A stretch of DNA of 64,000 bases from contig JANQJF010000081.1 in assembly GCA_028281765.1 (NCBI GenBank), positions 39,475 through 103,474 of the forward strand, given 5' to 3'. Numbering within the stretch: position 1 is the stretch's first letter; the number at the start of each line of letters is the position of its first letter. This DNA comes from Planctomycetota bacterium (GTDB lineage: Bacteria; Planctomycetota; UBA1135; UBA2386). Under the pieces are notes generated by a model. It was not told the DNA's origin. It saw only the letters and a list, made by a program, of their open reading frames with translations, and ran no database searches. Both the position numbers and the translations under genes were made by a program. Below, one piece after another: positions 1-9,106 of the stretch.

Positions 1-80
1 CGTGATTCGATCTGACCCGCCGGGCGCAACGGGCGATGATCAGGGCCGGAGAGTGTCGGGGACACCCGACCCGTGGGAAA

Positions 81-95
81 GCCCCTTGGCGGGGC
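81..95 (-). terminator. Possible terminator after the TPR operon
   Basis: A 5-bp GC stem (81-85 with 91-95, 5-nt loop) lies 30 bases beyond the stop codon of the leftmost minus-strand gene. Read on the minus strand it is followed by TTTCCC. The stem is short and the T run weak, so this is tentative. The remaining bases of 1-124 show no gene. Confidence 0.3.
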
Positions 96-124
96 AAAAT
101 CGCAGTTTTTGCGTTGCGGCGTCA

Positions 125-1255
125 TCACTTCTGCTCGGCCGCCGCCTTCGCCGCCCAGGCCGTGCCGGAGTAGTTCTTCACGACCGTGTCGAAGTACCCG
201 CGCGCGCGAGCCGCGAAGTCCGAGGACTCGCGGTCCGGACCGAGGGCCAGGATGACCTTGCCGGAGTAGTACAACGCCTTCGCGGTCGTCGTGCCGCCGA
301 GCGGATCGGTCAGGTTGGCTTCGGCGAGCGCGATCTGGGCGGCGCGTAGGCCGTCCTTCTTGCCCGTTTCGTCGGCCTGCAGGAACAGCGCTTCGCCCTT
401 GCCGGCCTTCGCGGCCGCGGCGATCACCGGGTTCTTGTCCTTCTCGAACTTGCCGAAGTAGCGTAGCGCCTCGTCGTACTTCTTTTCGGCGATGAACGTC
501 TCGCCTTCGCCGACGACGGACGCCGCGACGAACGACTCGAGCTTGGTCTTGGGGCCCGTCGCCGTCGCGATCGCACTCTCGGCCGCGTTCTTCGCGCGGC
601 GGAACGTCGACCGGGCGGCGGGCAGCTTGCTCTGCAGCATCTGCGCCTTCGCGATCGCGAGCTTGGCCTGGACGTCCCACGACGGGTCGAGACCCTGCGT
701 CGCGACCATCGAGCTCAGGCCCGACAGAGTCTGCTCGGCGTCGCTCGCCTGGCCCGCGAGGAGCTGGGCCTGGCCGAGTTCGAGGCGGGCTTCCGCGCTG
801 CGGTAGTTGTCGCCGGCGTCGGACAAGAAGGACTCGAGCTTCGAGATCGCGGGGCCTGCCTTGGCGGCATCGTCGCCGGCGGCGCGCACGGTCGCGCGCG
901 CGGCGAAGAACTGCGCTTCCAGCTTCAGCACCGCGCGCTCGGTCTTGCCGGCGGCCTCTTCGAAGAGGTTCGCGGCGTTGTCGAACTCGCCATTCTTGTA
1001 GGCGGCGTGGCCGAGCGTCAGCGGCTCCGGCGGTTCGAACCATTCGACCGCGGCGATCGAGGTCGTCGGCAGTTCATCGACGTCGTCACCGCGCTTGAAC
1101 TTGATCGCGGATGCCGAGAACTCGGTCACTTCGACGCCGCGAATGCGCTTCCCGCTCTTCGTCAGGATGTTGTCCTTGATGTCCTGCGCGTGGGCCGCGG
1201 CGACCAGGACGCTCGCCACGATGGCGGCCATCGACATGTTCTTGAAGGTCGTCAT
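125..1255 (-). CDS. Secreted TPR-like repeat protein
   Basis: A 376-residue exported protein of unknown specific function. The open frame extends upstream, but the ATG at 1255 is chosen because it opens a clear signal peptide ending in AAAHAQ. Residues about 25-70 form a small beta-rich module (KSGKRIRGVEVTEFSASAIK) like those that often precede repeats in exported planctomycetal proteins. The remainder is alanine-rich helical hairpins typical of degenerate TPR repeats, suggesting a periplasmic or surface protein-interaction scaffold. It lies 40 bases downstream of the other TPR gene (1296-4160) on the same strand, so the two are probably one operon. Molecular partners are unknown. Confidence 0.75.
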   Translation of the reverse strand: MTTFKNMSMAAIVASVLVAAAHAQDIKDNILTKSGKRIRGVEVTEFSASAIKFKRGDDVDELPTTSIAAVEWFEPPEPLTLGHAAYKNGEFDNAANLFEEAAGKTERAVLKLEAQFFAARATVRAAGDDAAKAGPAISKLESFLSDAGDNYRSAEARLELGQAQLLAGQASDAEQTLSGLSSMVATQGLDPSWDVQAKLAIAKAQMLQSKLPAARSTFRRAKNAAESAIATATGPKTKLESFVAASVVGEGETFIAEKKYDEALRYFGKFEKDKNPVIAAAAKAGKGEALFLQADETGKKDGLRAAQIALAEANLTDPLGGTTTAKALYYSGKVILALGPDRESSDFAARARGYFDTVVKNYSGTAWAAKAAAEQK

Positions 1256-1295
1256 TTTGGTTTCTTGCGTTTGCGGTTCAGCTCGCGTGCGCGAA

Positions 1296-4160
1296 TCAGA
1301 AGGGCGGGTGATTGATGAAAAGCTGGAAGATCCGTTCACCTTCCGGACCCAGCCCCTTGAGGGTCGCGAACTCCTCGCGCGCCTCGGTGTTGTTGTAGAT
1401 CGACTTGGCGTAGCCCTTGAACTTCGAGTCCTTGTCCTTGGCGCTCAGGGCCGCCCAGTAGCACTCCCACTGGAACCGGTACCACTGCAGGTCGTACTTC
1501 TTGGCCTTCGCCTTGATGTACTTCCGGTAGTCGTTCCGGAGGATCGAGTACGCTTCGTCCGGGCGATCGAGACCCGCGACGATCTGCTCGTTGAGGTTCT
1601 CGTCGACGTCGATCCAGCCACCGAGCGTCAGCGCGAGCAGGCGCTTCAGCGTGTAGTTCTTCGGGTTGGCTTCGATCGACTCCTTGAGCATTTTCTCGGC
1701 GTCGCGGAAGCGCTTCTGACGCAGGAGCGCTTCGCCGATCGCGGGCTTCACGAACTTGCGGACCTTCTCGCCGCTGCGCGGGTCTTGCCCGAACAGCTCG
1801 TCGATCCGGAGGCCGAGCTTCTCGACCGTCGCCCAGTCCTGCACGTCCTTGGCGAGGTTGAGGGTGTTCGACAGCATCGCGTACTTCGGGCGCGTCGACG
1901 CCTGCGAGTAGTCGAGACCCATCGCGAGCGCGTCGCGGCGCGCGTTGGTCAGCGCCTCTTGCGTCTTGCGTGTGTCCGATGCGTTGCCGGCCTTGATGCG
2001 CGCGTCCATCTCGGTCTCGAGCGCCTTCACGCGGTCGCGGTGCGCGCTGAAGATGCGCGTCGCGATGCCCGGGATGTAGATGTTCGCCGGGAACTCCTTC
2101 TTGAGGAGGCGATAGCTCTCCTCGGCCTTCACGATCTCGCCGAGCTCGCAGTAGAGGCGAGCGCGCATGTCGTAGGCGCGGGGGAAGTAGTCCTGGCCGA
2201 GCTGCTTGTGCGCGACGAGGAAGTTCGAGATGTCCTCGATGATCGCCCCGAACTTGGTCGGGTCCTTCGTGCCCTTGGTCGGGTTGGCGGCTTCGTAATC
2301 GAGCACGGTCGCGAGGTGGGCCATCGCCGCCTGCGTCTGACCGCGACGGCCGGCCTGGCCGGTCTTGTCGTCGGCGGGCACCGCGTGCTTCGGGTTCGCG
2401 ATGTAGGTCGCGTACTCGGCGATCACCTTGCGCGCGTCCGAACCCTTGTCGAGCTGCTGGAGGCAGATGACGCGGCGCGCCTGCGCCGGCTCGTAGTACG
2501 GCGAATCGGTCGGGATCTGGGCGAACGACGCGTGGGCCTCGGTGTACTTCTTCCGCGTGAGCAGCTTGTTCGCCTCCTTCCACGCGCGCTTGCCGGCGCC
2601 GATTTCACCGCCGTAGCGGTTGAGCAGCGAGTTGATGCGCGTGCCCATCGCGCGCAGTGCGCGGTCGTCTTCGTTGCGGCAGGCGTTGCGGTAGCCGTTC
2701 CAAGCCTTCTCGAGGCTGTCGGCGGTCGCGTCGACCTTGCCGAAGCCGCTGGCGCCGTGCGCCTCGAGGCCACGGGCGAAGGCGAGCGACGCCTCGGCGT
2801 AGCGCTTCTGCACGCCGTAGCAGCGGCCGGTAAAGCGCCACAGTTCGAGGCCGAGCTCGTTGCGCTCGGCGTCGGTCATCGCCGAATAGGCGCGCTTGAA
2901 GCCGCCGATCGCGGTCTCGTAGTTCCGCGACTGGTACTCACCCTTGGCGATCTCGAACAGCGTGGAGCCGGTCACGATGCTCGCGTCGCCGCCGGCGACC
3001 GCCATGACGTCCTTCAGAACGGTCTTGGCGCGGATGCCGATGATGTCGTTCGGGTGCTTCTCGTTGATCAGCTTGACCTGCGCGAGCGCGGCGGCGACTT
3101 GTTGGGGGTCACCGCTCTCGGCCATCGCCTTGGCTTCGGTCAGGAACACCGGGTGCCCCTTGTTGGGCGTTGCGATTTCGAACGGATCCTCGCCGACGCC
3201 GAACTCCTTGAGGTGTTCGCGGAACTTCTTGCACATCGCGAGCACGTCGTCGACCGCGCCGTCCTTGAGGAGGGCTTGGGTCGCGGCGCCGTACGCTTCC
3301 TGCATCAAGTCGAACAGACGGTCGCGGGTGCCCTGCGACAGGTCGAGTTCGTCGGTCGACAGCGCCGTCACGATGCCGTCGATCGTGTCGGTGTATTCCC
3401 CGACCGCCGCACGGTATTGGCCTTGGACCTCGTTGATGCGCGACATCTCGAAGTAGCCGCGCAGGCCGAGCAGGCTCTCTTCGCCGATTTCGAGGATCAG
3501 CTCCTCGAAGGTCTCACGGGCGTACGAGCACAGCACGTTGCGGTCGCGCTTGACGGCGCGCGCCTTCTCGCGCTGCAGCACGCCCTTGTTGAGCCAGCAG
3601 TAGTAGTACTTGCCCTCGAGCTCGCGGTCGTCCGAGATCTTGCCGGCGTTGGCCTTGATGAACTTGTCGCACTCGTCGATGCCGCGCTCGAAGATGTCGG
3701 CGGCGCGTTGCTCCAACTCGCCGACGGTATCGGGTGCTTCGTCACGCGCGACCTCGATCTCCTCGAGCATGAACTCGCCGTATTGGACGCACGCCTGTAC
3801 CATCGTCACGCGCGCATCGTCGGCGACCGCCTCGCCCGAGTAGCGATCGATGAACTCGGTCGACTTGTCGAGCGCCTCCTTGAACATCGTGCGGCGCTGC
3901 TCCCGGACGGGGTGGGCGCGCGCGCCGATCAGCGAGATCTCGATGTCGAGCTGGCTGACCAGCTTGAAGTCGCTCTTGTCCTTGTTGTTCTTCTGCAGCG
4001 TCGCGGCCTCGGCCTGCGCGAGGTCGATGAAGCGAAGCTTGGTCGCGAGGCGACGGACGAAATCGACGTCCTTCGCGAGTTTGGACTTCTGGGCGACCGT
4101 TGGAGATGCCACGAGCGCGATTGCGGCTGCGGCCAGGATGATGATGTACCGGCTGCTCAT
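1296..4160 (-). CDS. Large secreted TPR protein
   Basis: A 954-residue protein starting with a signal peptide (MSSRYIIILAAAAIALVASP, then TVAQ). The rest is almost entirely helical repeats; TPR-like hairpins are recognisable, for example around 'FEIAKGEYQSRNYETAIGGF' and 'ALLRQKRFRDAEKMLKESIE'. No catalytic motif is visible. It is the first gene of a two-gene minus-strand unit with the TPR protein at 125-1255, and lies downstream of the TPR-secretin gene (4435-7011), from which it is separated by a terminator-like hairpin. A periplasmic scaffold working with the secretin is a reasonable guess from location and repeat type, but nothing in the sequence proves it. Confidence 0.8.
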   Translation of the reverse strand: MSSRYIIILAAAAIALVASPTVAQKSKLAKDVDFVRRLATKLRFIDLAQAEAATLQKNNKDKSDFKLVSQLDIEISLIGARAHPVREQRRTMFKEALDKSTEFIDRYSGEAVADDARVTMVQACVQYGEFMLEEIEVARDEAPDTVGELEQRAADIFERGIDECDKFIKANAGKISDDRELEGKYYYCWLNKGVLQREKARAVKRDRNVLCSYARETFEELILEIGEESLLGLRGYFEMSRINEVQGQYRAAVGEYTDTIDGIVTALSTDELDLSQGTRDRLFDLMQEAYGAATQALLKDGAVDDVLAMCKKFREHLKEFGVGEDPFEIATPNKGHPVFLTEAKAMAESGDPQQVAAALAQVKLINEKHPNDIIGIRAKTVLKDVMAVAGGDASIVTGSTLFEIAKGEYQSRNYETAIGGFKRAYSAMTDAERNELGLELWRFTGRCYGVQKRYAEASLAFARGLEAHGASGFGKVDATADSLEKAWNGYRNACRNEDDRALRAMGTRINSLLNRYGGEIGAGKRAWKEANKLLTRKKYTEAHASFAQIPTDSPYYEPAQARRVICLQQLDKGSDARKVIAEYATYIANPKHAVPADDKTGQAGRRGQTQAAMAHLATVLDYEAANPTKGTKDPTKFGAIIEDISNFLVAHKQLGQDYFPRAYDMRARLYCELGEIVKAEESYRLLKKEFPANIYIPGIATRIFSAHRDRVKALETEMDARIKAGNASDTRKTQEALTNARRDALAMGLDYSQASTRPKYAMLSNTLNLAKDVQDWATVEKLGLRIDELFGQDPRSGEKVRKFVKPAIGEALLRQKRFRDAEKMLKESIEANPKNYTLKRLLALTLGGWIDVDENLNEQIVAGLDRPDEAYSILRNDYRKYIKAKAKKYDLQWYRFQWECYWAALSAKDKDSKFKGYAKSIYNNTEAREEFATLKGLGPEGERIFQLFINHPPF

Positions 4161-4306
4161 CTTGGGTCTGTAAGCTGGGAAGCCCCGGGGGTTTACGTGA
4201 GACGTACGGGGACCGTTTTCAGCGTGTTGGGCGAGCGCTGGCGCGCCGCACCGGTCAGGGAACGGGGGAGTATAGCGACGAGTTCAGTGCGGAAAAGGCC
4301 GGATCG

Positions 4307-4335
4307 GCGAACGCGCGGTCCCCACGCGCGTTCGC
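4307..4335. repeat. Perfect 11-bp hairpin in the 4161-4434 gap
   Basis: Bases 4307-4317 (GCGAACGCGCG) pair perfectly with 4325-4335 across a 7-base loop. It stands in the 274-base gap between the secretin gene and the TPR operon, which shows no gene. The gap should also hold the promoter of the minus-strand TPR operon. Just beyond it, the phrase AGTGGGGGA occurs twice in tandem at about 4342-4364. Confidence 0.6.
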
Positions 4336-4390
4336 GCCCGAAGTGGGGGATCGCGGAGTGGGGGACCTCGAAGTGGTCCGTACGCGAAAC

Positions 4391-4413
4391 GAGCCGCCCC
4401 GAGGGAGCGGCTC
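4391..4413 (-). terminator. Terminator-like hairpin after the secretin gene
   Basis: GAGCCGC at 4391-4397 pairs with GCGGCTC at the other end of a 9-base loop, about 20 bases past the secretin stop codon on the minus strand. There is no strong T run, so it could stop transcription only weakly or act as an mRNA-end stabiliser. Confidence 0.5.
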
Positions 4414-4434
4414 GTGTTCGGAGCGATCGTCGGC

Positions 4435-7011
4435 TCAGCGGGAATCGCTGAGCAGGTTGGTCGCGAAGTCGTCCGGCAGCGTCCGCGGGACGTGCTCCTC
4501 GGTCAGGATGATGCTGGCCCGGATCAGGATCAGCAGCTTCATGTTCAGGGTGTAGTTGCCCTTGCGCGAGAAGAAGAACGACAGTCCTGGCAGGTCCTTG
4601 AGGAACGGAACGCCCGAGATCTTGCGCTGGCGCTCGGTCAGGCGCATGCCGCCGAGCATCAGGGTGCTGCCGTCGGGGACCGTGACGGTCGTGCGCACGC
4701 TCTGGAGCGTGACGGACGGGAGCTGGATGTTGACCGGCTGGCCCGCACCGAGCGTCGTCGAGAACGTCGGGATCGGCAGCTGCAGGTTCATGACGGTCGG
4801 ACGCAGCTCCATCGTGATGAAGCGGCGGTCGGCCGACACGACCGGGCGGACGTCGAGGACGACGCCATCACGGACGACGTCGACGATCGGGTTCGCGACG
4901 GCGGCTGCCTGCGCGATTTCGACCTCGAAGTCGCGGATGTAGGACGTGTGCCGCAGCGCCGACATGTGGGCGCGCGTGTTGTTGTAGACCAACAGGCGCG
5001 GGGCCACGATCTCTTCGCTGCGTTGTTGCTTCTCGACCGCGCGAAGGACGACCTCGAGTTCGACGTCGTCGAGGAACGCGCCCTGGAGCGAGAGACCGCC
5101 CGCGTTGCTGAGGCCTTCTTCGCCTCCGCCGAGGGTGGTGTCGAAGAGGTTCTCGGTGCGGCCGAGGATGTCTCCGTCCTGGCCGTCGTCGTAGAAGATG
5201 CCCGGCTCGGTGCCGGAACCGACGATGCCGGGCACGGCGGCATTGATCGTCTCCGGACGACCGAAGTCGTCGAAGCGAACGTTCGAGCGGTTGTTCTGCT
5301 CGAGGCCACGACCGGCCTGGCCTTCTGCGGCCTGGTTGCCGAGACCGCGGAAGTCGATGCCGATGTCCTCGAGGAAGCTGTCTTCGACGCGAAGGAAGCG
5401 AGCCTCGATGTCGACCTGGATGCCGACGGCCTGACGAAGGTCGGCGAGCAGCTGCGAGACCTGCTCGTGCACTTCCTTCGTGTGACGGATCATCAGCACG
5501 CCGTTCTGGTAGCGCAGCACGCCGAGCTCGTCCCAGGTGTCCGGGGCGATGTTGTTCGTGATCAGGCCTTCGAGGCGACCTTCGTCGACGACCGTCGGTG
5601 CCGGTTCGTCTTCGTCGTCACCCTCTTCTTCCTCTTCGCCCGGCACGCGGAGCTTGAGGTTCGGGCCCTTCTTGTTCTTCACGCCTAGCACGAGGTCGTG
5701 GACGCCGTAGGGGACGAGGTAGGTGCGGCCAGTCTTCGTCTCACCGCTGATCAGCTCGACGAGGCCGTTGTTGACGCGCCACTGGATGCCGCCGCGGCGG
5801 CAGATGACGTTGAGCGCCTTCTCGACCGACATCGCCGGGAGGCTGAAGTCTTCGAGCGTCGTCTCTTCCGAGTCCGCGATGTCCGGATGCACAAAGAAGA
5901 TGACGTCCGTCGCGGTGCTGTAGCGGCGCGACCAGTCCTGGATCGTGTCGCTCGAGAACTTGTGCTCGAGCACCGTGTCGCGCAGCTTCGCGAGGATCGC
6001 GCGCTCTTCCGGGTTGTCGAGGTCTTCCGGCGGCGTGAACGAGATCGGCGTGCGCTTGTCGACCTCGGCCCAGCGGGCGATGTCGAACTTCAGCGAGCGC
6101 GTCTGCGGGATGTTGCCCGAGCGCAGGTCGTCGAACGTGGCCGACCACTCCTGCTTCCACTTCTGGCGCAGGACGTCGACGCGGTTCTCGTGCAGCGCCC
6201 GCTCCGCGAGGTCGCGTAGCGCGAGGGCGTTCTCGTTGCTCGGCTCGACGATCAGGGCTTGGTCGAGGAGGTCGACGGCGTTGCCGAACTGACCGAGCTG
6301 GAAGTCTGTGTTCGCCTGCTTGAAGAGACGCGACACGCGTTCGCGGCGCGCGATCTTCAGGCGACGCTCACGATCGTCGAGCGCCTGCTGCGACGCAGCG
6401 CGGCGGGCGGCTTCCCGATCCTGCAGCGCGGCAGCGTGCTGCTGCTTCGCCATATCGAGCTTCGCGTCGATCTCGGCCGCGAGCGGCGAGTTCGGCGCGG
6501 CGAACGGGTTGAACTTCATGATCAACGACGCGCGCTCGTAGTGTTCGATCGCGTCACCGAACTGACCTTCCGCGGCGAGGGCGTCGCCGAGCGACATTTC
6601 CTGGCGCGCGCGGAACTTGTCCCGTTCGAGTGCGGACTGCACCTGCGAGACGAAGTCGACCGAACGAGCGTTCGGATCCTGCATCATCGCGTTTGCGGTG
6701 TTGAGCAGGTTGCTCGCTTCGGTGTTGTTCGGATCCAGTTCCAGCACGCGTGCCGCAGCGGCGCGTGCGTCGTTCCACAGCTTGAGCGAAATCGCCTTGC
6801 GCGCCTTCTCGAGCGTGCTCGTGATCAACGCTGCCTTGCGCTGCTCGTCGATTCCTTGGGGGTCCTGGGTTCCGGCCGTGACCGACTCGACGGTCGGAGA
6901 GCCGGACGACAGATCCACGGTGCCCGTGGAGTCGGTGTCGGGGGTGCCGGAGCAACCCCACAGTAGGACGACAGGGAGGACGAGTCCGGGGAGAGAGAGG
7001 GCCGTCTTCAT
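4435..7011 (-). CDS. Lipoprotein secretin with N-terminal TPR repeats (GspD/PilQ superfamily)
   Basis: An 858-residue outer-membrane secretin-like protein. The start at 7011 gives a lipoprotein signal with the acylated Cys at residue 20 (LLWGC). TPR-like helices occupy about 60-160 and 225-275. A secretin N-domain region spans about 430-560, interrupted by an acidic linker (EEEEEGDDEDE, about 459-469), and contains VDIEARFLRVEDSFLEDIG. The secretin channel domain is at about 640-840, with VPDGSTLMLGGMRLT and VPFLKDLPGLSFFF as the typical signatures. Secretins form multimeric gates for type II secretion, type IV pili or related machines. No other gene of such systems is adjacent, so the pathway it serves cannot be named. 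Genes for two secreted TPR proteins lie just downstream. Confidence 0.88.
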   Translation of the reverse strand: MKTALSLPGLVLPVVLLWGCSGTPDTDSTGTVDLSSGSPTVESVTAGTQDPQGIDEQRKAALITSTLEKARKAISLKLWNDARAAAARVLELDPNNTEASNLLNTANAMMQDPNARSVDFVSQVQSALERDKFRARQEMSLGDALAAEGQFGDAIEHYERASLIMKFNPFAAPNSPLAAEIDAKLDMAKQQHAAALQDREAARRAASQQALDDRERRLKIARRERVSRLFKQANTDFQLGQFGNAVDLLDQALIVEPSNENALALRDLAERALHENRVDVLRQKWKQEWSATFDDLRSGNIPQTRSLKFDIARWAEVDKRTPISFTPPEDLDNPEERAILAKLRDTVLEHKFSSDTIQDWSRRYSTATDVIFFVHPDIADSEETTLEDFSLPAMSVEKALNVICRRGGIQWRVNNGLVELISGETKTGRTYLVPYGVHDLVLGVKNKKGPNLKLRVPGEEEEEGDDEDEPAPTVVDEGRLEGLITNNIAPDTWDELGVLRYQNGVLMIRHTKEVHEQVSQLLADLRQAVGIQVDIEARFLRVEDSFLEDIGIDFRGLGNQAAEGQAGRGLEQNNRSNVRFDDFGRPETINAAVPGIVGSGTEPGIFYDDGQDGDILGRTENLFDTTLGGGEEGLSNAGGLSLQGAFLDDVELEVVLRAVEKQQRSEEIVAPRLLVYNNTRAHMSALRHTSYIRDFEVEIAQAAAVANPIVDVVRDGVVLDVRPVVSADRRFITMELRPTVMNLQLPIPTFSTTLGAGQPVNIQLPSVTLQSVRTTVTVPDGSTLMLGGMRLTERQRKISGVPFLKDLPGLSFFFSRKGNYTLNMKLLILIRASIILTEEHVPRTLPDDFATNLLSDSR

Positions 7012-7372
7012 TCTCGAGTCCAGATGCGAGATGCAGGGGCGGTTGGGGAGGGGTGCCCAACCGAGGGTAAGTAGTCTTGCCCGACAGGCGTTCGGACGAG
7101 CGGGGCGAAACGTAGGGGTGGCGGGATAGGCGGTCAAGGCGAACCTCGTTGACAACGGGATTTGCGGAACGCGCGCCACGACGGGGTTTCGAGGCCGGGA
7201 CCCGGCCGAGAACGCCGTGGCGAGAGCGGGCCGGCGCGCGATTCCGGGACCTTCCATGCGGTGAAGCGGATTTGCGAAAGGCGTGTTCGCCCGGGCCCGC
7301 GGGCGCCGGCAACGGCGCGTGGTTCGGCGTGGGGGCCCGAGCGGGCGCTCGGGCCGGGGCGGACTCGGGACC
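7012..7372. other. Intergenic region, 361 bases
   Basis: No credible gene is visible. The part next to 7011 should carry the promoter and leader of the minus-strand secretin gene. The other end holds the terminator-like hairpin of the uracil-DNA glycosylase gene (7334-7355). Open frames through here have no start context or recognisable product. Confidence 0.6.
7334..7355 (-). terminator. Hairpin after the uracil-DNA glycosylase gene
   Basis: GGCCCGAGC (7334-7342) pairs perfectly with GCTCGGGCC (7347-7355) over a 4-base loop. It begins 18 bases past the minus-strand stop codon at 7373, a typical terminator position. No T tract follows. Confidence 0.55.
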
Positions 7373-8146
7373 CTATCTTCCCGGAACTTCCGGCCGCCCC
7401 AGCATCCGATTCACGCGCTTCACGTCCTCCCAGGTCTCGACCTTCGCGGCAGGATTCCGCAGCAGGTAGGCCGGGTGCCAGGTCACGACGACCGGCACGC
7501 CATGCGCGCGCAGCGTCTGCCCGCGCAGGCGCGTCACCGACTGCGTCGTCGACAGCAGGTTCGCTGCGGCGACGCGGCCCATGGCGACGATCAGCTTCGG
7601 GCGGATCAATGCGATCTGGTTCTTGAGGATCGGTAGGCAGGCCGCCACTTCATCCGGCTCCGGATTGCGGTTGCCGGGTGGGCGGCACTTGTTGACGTTC
7701 GCGATGTAGACGTCGGCGCGCTGCATGCCGATCGCGTTCTCGATGATGCGATCGAGCAGCTGGCCGGCGGGCCCGACGAATGGACGACCCTGTTCGTCTT
7801 CCCGCGCACCCGGCGCTTCGCCGACGAACATGAGCTCGGCGTTCGGGTTTCCTTCGCCGAACACCAGGTTCTTGCGCCCCGTGTGGAGCTTGCATCGCGT
7901 GCAGTTCGCGGTGGTCTCGCGCAGTTCGTCGAGCGTGGCGAACTCGGAGGCGAGTTCCGGTTCGTCGTGGCTCGGAGGCGGCGACGGCCTGCGCGGAGGG
8001 GCCGGGGGGCGTGGGGTCGTCGTCGTCTCGGGCGACGCGATGGGTGCAGCGGCGGCCTCGGCCAGCTGCGCGGTCACGCGCAGTGGCAGGTCGCCGCCGT
8101 AGCGCTCGGCGGCCTGACGGAGGTGCCAGAGGACCGCCTGCTGCAT
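7373..8146 (-). CDS. Uracil-DNA glycosylase, family 4 (Fe-S type)
   Basis: A 257-residue cytoplasmic DNA-repair enzyme that removes uracil from DNA to start base-excision repair. A proline-rich N-terminal linker (about residues 35-60) precedes the catalytic domain. The family 4 motifs are plain: GEAPGAREDEQGRPFVG, then PAGQLLD; a CTRC pair near the domain start and NKCRPPGNRNPEPDEV with a further Cys give the four cysteines expected to ligate a 4Fe-4S cluster; HPAYLLRNP is the C-terminal DNA-binding motif. The ATG at 8146 is chosen because it overlaps the stop codon of the upstream gene (TGATG), indicating translational coupling. The open frame continues upstream but only as low-complexity shadow of the neighbour. 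Confidence 0.92.
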   Translation of the reverse strand: MQQAVLWHLRQAAERYGGDLPLRVTAQLAEAAAAPIASPETTTTPRPPAPPRRPSPPPSHDEPELASEFATLDELRETTANCTRCKLHTGRKNLVFGEGNPNAELMFVGEAPGAREDEQGRPFVGPAGQLLDRIIENAIGMQRADVYIANVNKCRPPGNRNPEPDEVAACLPILKNQIALIRPKLIVAMGRVAAANLLSTTQSVTRLRGQTLRAHGVPVVVTWHPAYLLRNPAAKVETWEDVKRVNRMLGRPEVPGR

Positions 8147-8997
8147 CAGAATTCCCAGCCCACGGTGATCAGGAAGAGGTTGTCGACGCGACGCAACCCC
8201 GGGGCCGGGGTGTTGTCGTAGTCGAGGATCCACTGCAGCTGCGCGAACATCTTCTCGGTCAGCGTGACGCGCGCGCGGCTGTCCTTGCGCAGGTAGATGT
8301 CGTCGCCGTCCTCGAGGCTCGGGACCGCGTTGACGTCCTGAAGGAACGTGACGGTCTCGGTCGCTTGCCACTCGAGCGCGTAGCTCAGGGTCGCCGCCGG
8401 GTACTCGACGTCGGCGCCGGTCGAACGGTTTTCCTGGTAGTACGCGAGGCCGACTTCGGCGCCGAGCTTCAGGTCTTCTTCTTCGATGAACTGGTAACCA
8501 GCACCGACGCTCGTGATGAGTCGCAGGTCGAGATCCGCGAACTTGTCGGCTTCGGCCGAGATGCTCGCGAAAGTGTAGAGCTTCTCGCTCAAGAAGTAGT
8601 CGTACTTACCGGCGCCCCGCGTGCGGCGCTGCGTGATGCGGTTGACCTTGGTGGTCGGGTTCTGCTCGTCGGCGTAGTTCCACTGCGCCGAGAGGGTGAT
8701 GCGGTCCTTCTCGCCGCGCCGGATGGCCTCCGCGGCCGCGTGGGCCGTGCGCCGGTCGGTGTTGCCTTCGGCGAGGGTCGCGCCGACGTTGACGGTGCCG
8801 GACCAGGTGGGGCCGGACTCGCCTTCCGTGGCGTCCTCGTCTTGGAAGTACGCGGTGCCGGTCGACGGATCGAATTGGATCGCGCTCTCGGTCTTGGTCG
8901 GGACCTCGGCCGTCGGGCCGTCGGCTTGGGGCGATTGAGCAAAAGCGGGCAGCGTCAACGACGCCGCAAGGGTGATGCGAATGGAGGTTCGGAACAT
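8146..8997 (-). CDS. DUF481-type outer-membrane beta-barrel protein
   Basis: A 283-residue exported protein with a signal peptide (LAASLTLPAFAQ). After a short acidic linker, WSGTVNVGATLAEGNTD begins a series of alternating amphipathic strands, with GAGKYDYFLSEKLYTFAS as a typical inner strand; the chain ends in Phe (TVGWEF), the usual signature for outer-membrane barrel insertion. This pattern fits the DUF481 (YdiY-like) family, whose function is not established. Its stop codon overlaps the start of the uracil-DNA glycosylase gene, so the pair is co-translated although no functional link is obvious. It is divergent from the gene starting at 9107. Confidence 0.75.
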   Translation of the reverse strand: MFRTSIRITLAASLTLPAFAQSPQADGPTAEVPTKTESAIQFDPSTGTAYFQDEDATEGESGPTWSGTVNVGATLAEGNTDRRTAHAAAEAIRRGEKDRITLSAQWNYADEQNPTTKVNRITQRRTRGAGKYDYFLSEKLYTFASISAEADKFADLDLRLITSVGAGYQFIEEEDLKLGAEVGLAYYQENRSTGADVEYPAATLSYALEWQATETVTFLQDVNAVPSLEDGDDIYLRKDSRARVTLTEKMFAQLQWILDYDNTPAPGLRRVDNLFLITVGWEF

Positions 8998-9106
8998 CTG
9001 GTATCGGGAAACGGGTCAGGAAAAGCGGCGCCGCGGTGTGTGGCAGCACGATCGGCCGACCTTACCCATCGCCTGCCGCCGGATCTCGCTATATTCCCCC
9101 GCCCGG

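Noticed and set aside
1..124. Possible third copy of the palindromic repeat (CCCGACCCGTGG at about 66-77)
   Set aside because: Only a 12-base phrase is shared and no matching second arm is present; chance is likely in such GC-rich DNA.
1095..4451. A 1118-codon open frame on the plus strand
   Set aside because: It lies opposite the large TPR gene and reads as Arg/Leu/Val/Asp-rich nonsense without motifs. Long antisense frames are normal in DNA this GC-rich. The minus-strand gene has a signal peptide and repeats.
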